Positions 59,101 through 64,000 of a stretch of 64,000 nt of DNA are shown here, in pieces (position 1 is the first letter of the stretch; the number at the start of each line of letters is the position of its first letter). A program made the translations under genes and the position numbers. This stretch comes from Bombyx mori (lineage: Eukaryota > Arthropoda > Insecta > Lepidoptera > Bombycidae): NCBI RefSeq assembly GCF_030269925.1, contig NC_085117.1, positions 12,214,731-12,278,730 of the forward strand, given 5' to 3'. A model generated the notes under the pieces. That model worked only from the letters and a program-made list of their open reading frames with translations. It ran no database searches and had not been told where the DNA came from.

Positions 59101-60074
59101 TTTCTTTTCTTAAGGGCTGGCTTTAGTTTATCAAGTGTATTCTCATCTTCAGAATCACTATTTTCTACAAAATCTAAATATTTATCATTACTTTGGGTTA
59201 CTGTGTTTAAATTTCTGATGCCAAACTGTTCAGATGTAGTTGCTTTACAGAAGGTGCCTGTTACTGAACTTGGACCAACTGCTCGCTCTATCCATGCTTG
59301 ATCAAGTTGCCTGGTGTTTTGAAGAATGTTATTTTGATTAGCCAGCAAATGTGTCTCTAAAGGATTGGTTTTAGTAACTTGGGTGATGCTTTCACTAGTT
59401 GTGTAGTTGTGTGTGATTTTTTTTATGTGTTTAGTTCCATCAACAATATTTTTATCACCATCATTTTTTATGATAATAGTAGTATTCTTTACTTCATTTT
59501 CCAAAAAATCTTCATTTACTTGTGTAATTGAATCATGTTCAACAATTTTGCCACCGATATTTTTTAAGTTGGTATCAGCTTGTTTAATTTGATTTTTTTT
59601 AACTGAAACTATTTTTCTAGGATTCCTGAGAGTAAATTCTCTGTTAACAAACAGCTTTTTGGATAAATTTTCAAGGCAAGGCAGAGATTGATTGCGTTGT
59701 GTTTCAATGTTTAAGGAAAGTGGAACGTTTGATAGTAATTTTTCTATTTCAGCACCATTAGGTAATTCTGGAATTTTGGCATCCGACGGCGAACTAGTAT
59801 CCTGAATTGAGTATTCAACTTTCTCATCGAATGGTTCAATGAATGAAGAAAACTCATCATCTATTTCACAAACAGTCAATGAATTTTCCAAAGCTGAACT
59901 TTTTAATTGAAAATACTTTTTATATGCATACTTTATATTAGGTGGAGCTTCTTTTATGTCGAATTTTGATGGTGTCCGGGAATGCAAACTTATGAAAGAT
60001 TTTTCCCACTTCTTTACAGTTAACTTACATTTGAGGTAAGCTTTATCTTTTTTAATACTTTCAATTACGTTCAT
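56181..60074 (-). CDS. RecQ4: RecQ4 DNA helicase, single coding exon
   Basis: 1297 residues with no intron. Residues 15-60 form the Sld2-like N-terminus (VKKWEKSFISLHSRTPSKFD; AYKKYFQLK) that marks RecQ4 among RecQ helicases and serves in replication start. Residues 60-480 are polar and acidic, probably disordered. A CCHC knuckle, CFKCGNAGHMARYC, lies at about 492-506. The helicase core has FRPGQEKAIKRIL, TGSGKS (Walker A, about 633), IDEAHCVSQWSHNFRPSYL (motif II, about 736), GLTATAT, YHAGMSAAQRKKI, VATVAFGMGINKSDIRC and VQEVGRAGRDG (motif VI, about 941). The C-terminal part holds the RecQ4-specific region. It unwinds DNA 3' to 5' and works in replication initiation and repair in the nucleus. 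The ATG at 60074 is followed directly by the Sld2 block, so the start is secure. Confidence 0.94.
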   Translation of the reverse strand: MNVIESIKKDKAYLKCKLTVKKWEKSFISLHSRTPSKFDIKEAPPNIKYAYKKYFQLKSSALENSLTVCEIDDEFSSFIEPFDEKVEYSIQDTSSPSDAKIPELPNGAEIEKLLSNVPLSLNIETQRNQSLPCLENLSKKLFVNREFTLRNPRKIVSVKKNQIKQADTNLKNIGGKIVEHDSITQVNEDFLENEVKNTTIIIKNDGDKNIVDGTKHIKKITHNYTTSESITQVTKTNPLETHLLANQNNILQNTRQLDQAWIERAVGPSSVTGTFCKATTSEQFGIRNLNTVTQSNDKYLDFVENSDSEDENTLDKLKPALKKRKIEEIEPAANEGVIVLDSFETKLKSSFSKTNNCGKRKRSGVSKNDKSRVKVLSSKCNATNDDQQLPDITEFVMFSLDNDIVPRHTEVSNILKTVKPPKTSNDNNSEGFDNLQTKIKLGTLNDNFVKVNIEKKVFVRGKKSFNFSKYKKQQWKDKKALHASMEFPEAGKIKCFKCGNAGHMARYCTIHKAEGLLPLESYDENEMLTLEDMEKLAYGENSKTKTLTEELNIAYTPSQIPENFIKMLETKADPNCGTVKPLYPNYNEVNDNELQEDLLKFGHNQFRPGQEKAIKRILCGMSTLLILSTGSGKSLCYQLPAYMYRKKYKCITLVISPLVSLMEDQVLNMPEFLKAGCLHTNQPPTLRQKIIQCLKDGEISILLISPEALISSDNSNGLTGLFRSLPQIAFACIDEAHCVSQWSHNFRPSYLMICRVLRERLNVKCILGLTATATQTTIKSIIKHISIPDGTSGVITNPTLPDNLYLTVSFEKDRDKGLISFIMSEKITTFNSIIVYCIRRDECERIAAVLRSCLQTSVKYSTEKLNKKRKRMSYIAEAYHAGMSAAQRKKIQKNFMDGTLRIIVATVAFGMGINKSDIRCIIHYNMPSSFESYVQEVGRAGRDGKPAYCHILMSNINNDQDEILKHIHSNSIDRPTLRKLLQKLFIPCECSDKKQECKGHEVSIPIDTAVEELDLPSENIATLLCYVELHPQNYIKVLNNAYTLCKISSYGGPQKILEAAKSCKPLAVAILVESKKGFKYADSSVLEFNVIEISSAIGWESGIVKYQLKNLEWKTESGIPKRSHLKVEFNTLGFRIKARGDLTESELDDVLDDLHKTVLFQEKTRLFQLEECNKSFKHLGNIGVEDLDGEKHLEKSNELKKKIYSYFQRENAIPEDMILDVRPLDTDLVISDIRALIALYKDCNFTARSIARIFQGISSPNYPAIVWGRCKFWRSHIHEDFNSLVKLATQQIIQMKM

Positions 60075-60185
60075 CGTTACGGTACAACACTGATTGACTA
60101 CTTGGTGACTACGTTTTTTTCATCTTCAATCTTCAAGAATCTTCAACCATTGAAATTACAAAATATTACAATTATTAAATACACT

Positions 60186-60244
60186 CGTTTGACCAATGAT
60201 GTTATAGTAAAGAGTCTTTTTACTATAACATCATTGCGTTTGAC
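60186..60244. repeat. 43-bp perfect hairpin flanked by 8-bp direct repeats
   Basis: Two 18-bp arms, CAATGATGTTATAGTAAA (60194-60211) and its exact reverse complement (60219-60236), enclose a 7-base loop. CGTTTGAC flanks both sides (60186-60193 and 60237-60244). It lies 120 bp upstream of the RecQ4 start, in the 5' UTR or promoter. Confidence 0.85.
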
Positions 60245-60269
60245 AGTTTACCGCGGATTTCTATTTTTT

Positions 60270-60990
60270 TTTAATTTAATGGCGTAGTAACAAGACCTTT
60301 GAGTCAAATCTCATTAATTTAATCTGTTTTTGAAAAATTATATGAAGCAAACAATGGTAGTTTTCCAATTACAGAGCATAATGCGACTCAGTGATGCACA
60401 ATGCCGAATTATGCTAAAGCTTAATTGGAACGTGAATGAGTTTTCAAATGCATCAGCAGAGTGCGCTAAGTTAGCACAGTTTTAATTAACATTGATTATT
60501 TCTAAGATACTACGACGAAACGAAAGCCTTACAATTTTTTTCAACATTAAATAATATTACTAACGATAACATAAACAAAATTTCGATCAATGCCAACTTA
60601 AAGAAAAAACACTTGTCCATTTTCTGTCACTGAGTCGGTAACGATTGCGAGTATCACGCGAGAGCAGTACTTTTGAGAGTGCTCGATTGTGCGAAGCGTT
60701 GCTGTAGTTGGAACATTCAACGTTGAGCATTATGCCGCATAATGCGCTCTAGTGCTGTAATTGGAAAACTACCAATGACATTAACTTGATTTAACTTGAG
60801 ACTCTAATCAATTCAGTGAATCAATTGAAATGAAATTAAATGAAACGAAATGAGATGAGATGAGATGGGATGGAATATTCTCAATAAAATGGTGGTTATT
60901 TATTAAGTCCTTTTCAATAACTTTTTAAATGAATCTTGTTGTATTTTGTTTCCTTTTCCCACATTTGTGCAGTTTCACAGATATTCTTTT
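60270..60990 (-). repeat. Family C repeat interrupted by a MITE
   Basis: TTTAATGGCGTAGTAACAAG at 60276 and the block ending TATGAAGCAAACAAT at 60355 continue at 60774 with AATGACATTAACTTGATT. They then run to CACATTTGTGCAGTTTCACA (about 60978), where a family B repeat begins. Confidence 0.6.
60357..60773. repeat. MITE, 417 bp, ends GGTAGTTTTCCAATTACAG
   Basis: The left end GGTAGTTTTCCAATTACAG (60357-60375) is matched in reverse at 60755-60773. Just inside the right end is the palindrome GCATTATGCCGCATAATGC, also present in the relative at 62605-62866. The left half has diverged. The two copies also share ATCAATGCCAACTTAAAGAA and CACTTGTC(C/A)A segments in their bodies. Confidence 0.8.
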
Positions 60991-61265
60991 TTTTTCCTAC
61001 CTATGCTGATAGCCTTAGGAGGCTATTTCAGCTTCACCCTGACATGTGTGGATGAGCTCACGGGGCTCAAACCGGAGTGTTGCTAACACTGACCCTAGCA
61101 AGAGCAGTGCTTGGCAGAATCTACCAGCGGATCGAAAACGTGACCCACTGAGAAGATCTGGCGAGAAACTCAGCGGGCTGTGTCCATGGGTTAATTTGCT
61201 CATCAAGTCCTTCGTCGCAAGCGATGGGTTCGACGAGGACGGTGACCGGTTCGCAGATGCTAACC
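60991..61265 (-). repeat. Family B repeat with T-run end
   Basis: The T-run and CCTACCTATGCTGATAGCC at 60988-61012 start the copy, which runs through GCTCACGGGGCTCAAACCGG and CCTTCGTCGCAAGCGATGG to GGTGACCGGT at about 61248. It is the most complete copy of this end. Confidence 0.78.
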
Positions 61266-62490
61266 ACTTTCTAATAACAAAAAACGTCAAACGTTACAAG
61301 TTACATTTAAACAAAACCATTCTCACGCCGCGCCGCAGGTGTCGGCGGAAGGTCAGCACCGCAGTACGGTACCGATAGAGGTGCTACTTTTGGGCATTGC
61401 TGAGCCGGGAGCCAGTAAACTTTTCGAAGCCCCGTTTATTTTTTGTTTTTCGATATATATATTTTTTTATGGTTGGAATAGATGTTTATGATTTCCTATT
61501 AATTACTGACTCAGCTAAATATACTGGCAAAGAGCATGTAAGTGAATCGCCTGAGTTTTCACACATAAGAACCATTACACCTAAAATACAATAAAATTCT
61601 AATAAGTATTGTCATCTTTATTTTTACACAATTAGATATTGAATTTTTTTAATTATTTATTTTATACAAACAAATGGAATTACTGCGAAACAATTCGTGA
61701 AATATAGCTTAATATTCAGAATAAATATTTTAATGAATTTTACCTGCCAAGTTATTTATTTTACTTAAATTAATTTTTAATTAAAAAACAAGTGTCTGTT
61801 AAATATAAAATATGGTGGAATAAGTTTCGTGTTACTAATAACAAATAAATATCAACGGAGAATAAACTAAACTATAAATCACGATTAATTCCTGCCAATA
61901 ATGGCGGTTTTTGCCCATGCACGTTGGAACTGCTTTCTTAGCTAAAATCTACAGAATAGTTTAGTTTATTTTGATAACCATCACTCACATCCATTTTCAG
62001 GGGTGAATGTTATACGATACTTGAATGGGTTAAGTATACCTTAGAAATAAAATTTAATACCCATTTCGTGAAAAGAACTTTAATACCTTGAGCCCGTAAT
62101 TTTGTCGAAAGTTTAAACGATCCCTGACGATTAACTTACTTAACTTTTTAAACAATGTCTGGACGCCAAGCTACTTGTTTAATTTGCATGGATCCTGAGT
62201 TATTCTGGAATTTAGGGCACCTAACAAAGCTATATATCAATTAATTTTGGCTGACAAAATTCTATGATTCTGTTTTTTCTTCATGGTATGTTTCCTTTAG
62301 CCCGTAAATACTTTAATGGGGCATACTCACAGTTACTCTACAGCATACATGGGGTAAACTCTAAAACGGGTAAATTTTATAAAATTATAGATATTCAATC
62401 TAAGCAATGATTGTTTTCTTACCATGTTTTTTAAGCTGAAATAGCCTCTCAATGCTTTCAGCATTGGTTCACAAAAAAAAACCCATGTTT
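61266..62490. other. Intergenic, nothing firm
   Basis: A short GC-rich patch at 61325-61430 lies in otherwise AT-rich DNA. Small frames (61397-61594) show no family resemblance. Confidence 0.35.
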
Positions 62491-62496
62491 AATTTT

Positions 62497-62604
62497 TATT
62501 TATTGCTTAAATGGTTGGACGAGTTCACAGTCCACCTGGTGTTAAGTGGTTACTGGAACCCATAGACATCTACAACGTAAATGCGCCACCCACCTTGAGA
62601 TATA
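62497..62604 (-). repeat. Bm1-like SINE fragment at a MITE junction
   Basis: TTTATTGCTTAAATGGTTGG through GACATCTACAACGTAAATG to CACCTTGAGATATA, stopping exactly at the MITE at 62605. Beyond the MITE, TATTATACAAATTATAAT is compatible with a displaced SINE end but too short to prove it. Confidence 0.7.
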
Positions 62605-62866
62605 CCCTGTTTTCCAATTACAGCACAAGAGCGCATTATGCGGCATAATGCTCAACGTTGAATGTTTCAACTAGAGCAACGCTTCGCACAATCGAGCCTT
62701 CTCAAAAAAAAATGCTCTCGCGTGATACTCGCAATCGATACCGACTCAGTGACAGAAAATTGACAAGTGTTTTTTCTTTAAGTTGGCATTGATCGAAATT
62801 TTGTTTATATTATCGTTGAGCATTATGCCGCATAATGCGCTCTTGTGCTGTAATTGGAAAACAGGG
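62605..62866. repeat. MITE, 262 bp, with 53-bp perfect inverted ends
   Basis: The left end CCCTGTTTTCCAATTACAGC continues for 53 bp (62605-62657) and is repeated exactly in reverse at 62814-62866. Each arm contains its own small palindrome GCATTATGCGGCATAATGC. The interior has no coding frame. Confidence 0.88.
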
Positions 62867-63353
62867 CTATTATACAAATTATAATATGTAAGTTTATAGT
62901 AACATTAATTTTGTGTTAGTCCCAGGCACCATTATTATTGCCAAAATTGGATACTTCTCATAATATAAAGTGTGTTTAAATAGCTCGACAATGTTCCATG
63001 TGTAGCCATAACACGACGCTGGCAAAAATTGCTGAAAGTATCGGCAGATTGTCATTAAAAAAAATATATATTATACTAATCTGTGATGTTCATAAGTAAT
63101 CTTTATATCTCTGGCCTAAAGGTCTAGATACCAGGCCATAAACTCCACAAAAAAAAAACTTTATATCTCTAGTACCTGTCATGTTCGAACCTGGAAAAAT
63201 AATTAGGAAATAAATGGAATTAAACAAACTTAATATGTCCATCGTGAATTTAAGTTTCTTAGGTATAAAATACTAACGGTAGTAACTTGTTGCTTTGTTA
63301 AATTTATGCTTATAAGGTTACCAATTGGTTGTAACAAAAACTTTAAAATAGAA
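62867..63353. other. Region upstream of PKA-R1
   Basis: Contains a family C-like scrap at 63117-63163 (GGCCTAAAGGTCTAGATACC, then an A-run). No TATA box could be assigned. Confidence 0.35.
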
Positions 63354-63506
63354 ATGGAAGAAGAACAATGTTTACATGAATGTGAAGACTATATTCAAAC
63401 TCATAACATTCAATTGTTGCTGAAAGATTGCATCGTTCAGTTATGTGTAAACAAGCCTGAAAATCCTGTATCGTTTTTACGTCAACATTTCCAGAAATTA
63501 GAACGA
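63354..63506 (+). CDS. Pka-R1: PKA type I regulatory subunit, first coding exon
   Basis: 51 codons from [20 protein letters not shown] to [11 protein letters not shown], followed by a GTAAGTG donor in phase 0. This is the N-terminal dimerisation/docking helix bundle of the type I regulatory subunit, as shown by the [15 protein letters not shown] block and the paired cysteines (11 residues apart in family members, here Cys10 and Cys31 in sequence). It holds the R-subunit dimer and binds A-kinase anchoring proteins; cAMP-binding domains lie in later exons outside the window. An in-frame ATG at 63306 would add 16 residues ([16 protein letters not shown]); the shorter start fits the family better. 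Confidence 0.85.
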
Positions 63507-64000
63507 GTAAGTGTTTCCTTTTTATTTTCCTAAGGTACTACTGATTTATGATTTAATTGATAATAATTGAATGTATGAGTCAATGGGGATGATTATTTTA
63601 CAATTTTTTATATTTATAATAAAAAGTAAAAGAAATAAAATTAGAAAACTACACAGAAAAGACCAAGATAGAATATTAAAAGATTATTTTTAGACATATA
63701 AAGAAGTTTCTACTACATTTACATATTATACATTTATATATTATTTTGTTATGATTCCAAAGTGGGCTTCAGCTTATAGATATAAATAAATAAAACCTAC
63801 ATTCGAAGCTAGGGTTCTCGCATGTTATGAGTGGTGGAAACACCGAGATCCCTTAATAACAAAGGTCTTTATAAAGACTCACTTCTAATTGAGAACTGAA
63901 TTTAGTCCATGATCAAATAATTATGAGATAGATGTCTTAATTATGTTAGAATATATAACATATTGTGTTTTTATTAAAATTTTGATGTTTCAATTTATTC
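63507..64000. other. First part of a PKA-R1 intron
   Basis: AT-rich, without a second exon before the window ends. 63810-63890 (TTCTCGCATGTTATGAGTGG) may be a repeat but has no partner here. Confidence 0.4.

Noticed and set aside
56181..60074. RecQ helicase taken as BLM or WRN
   Set aside because: The Sld2-like N-terminus and CCHC knuckle and the absence of an exonuclease domain fit RecQ4; the usual HRDC domain is not seen.
61397..61594. 65-residue frame with MVGIDVYDFLLITDSAKYTG
   Set aside because: It looks protein-like in composition, but no domain, exon context or homologue is recognisable; left as intergenic.

Overview
The window reads as nuclear DNA of a lepidopteran insect, most probably a silkworm (Bombyx). 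The evidence is AT-rich, intron-split genes of animal type, many copies of a tRNA-derived SINE that looks like silkworm Bm1, Jockey/R1/RTE/I-type LINE debris, and many mariner/Tc1 elements. Species is inferred from repeat content; the families were recognised by eye, not by database search.

Seven host genes are complete and an eighth enters at the right edge. Left to right: TUG/ASPSCR1 (+, 8 exons, 1837-9216, 505 aa); a ZC3H3-type CCCH zinc-finger gene (-, one exon, 9459-10673); USB1, the U6 snRNA 3' exonuclease (-, 5 exons, 10695-13369, 255 aa); ecdysoneless (+, 3 exons, 14819-17237, 562 aa); a DHRS4-like short-chain dehydrogenase with a peroxisomal-type C-terminus (-, 6 exons, 21806-27202, 279 aa); peptide O-xylosyltransferase (+, 4 exons, 43593-52100, 899 aa); RecQ4 helicase (-, one 3.9-kb exon, 56181-60074, 1297 aa); and the first coding exon of the PKA type I regulatory subunit (+, 63354-63506). 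All exon phases were checked by hand and join in frame. One DHRS4 intron has to be read with a GC-AG boundary.

Most of the rest is mobile DNA, heavily nested. The least decayed elements are a Tc1 transposon (19706-21437) with an open transposase and perfect 25-bp ends, a 1.29-kb mariner (48500-49790) with TA duplications inside another repeat, and a 5.56-kb I-like LINE (30018-35579) with a 13-bp target duplication and one frameshift in ORF2. An internally deleted sister of that LINE lies at 40959-43111 and itself carries a later insertion with a 15-bp duplication. Other material includes Jockey 3' ends, R1-clade tails, a 5'-inverted RTE fragment, a LINE fragment at 36.7-37.9 kb, several mariner pseudogenes, SINEs and foldback MITEs.

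Points most worth a second look: USB1 and ZC3H3 lie head-to-tail with 21 bp between stop and start; a perfect 43-bp hairpin flanked by 8-bp direct repeats lies 120 bp upstream of the RecQ4 start; the DHRS4 GC-AG intron; tail-to-tail poly(A) signals of TUG and ZC3H3; and the potentially active Tc1. I found no CRISPR array, prophage or bacterial operon, and no single feature that amounts to a new multi-gene system.
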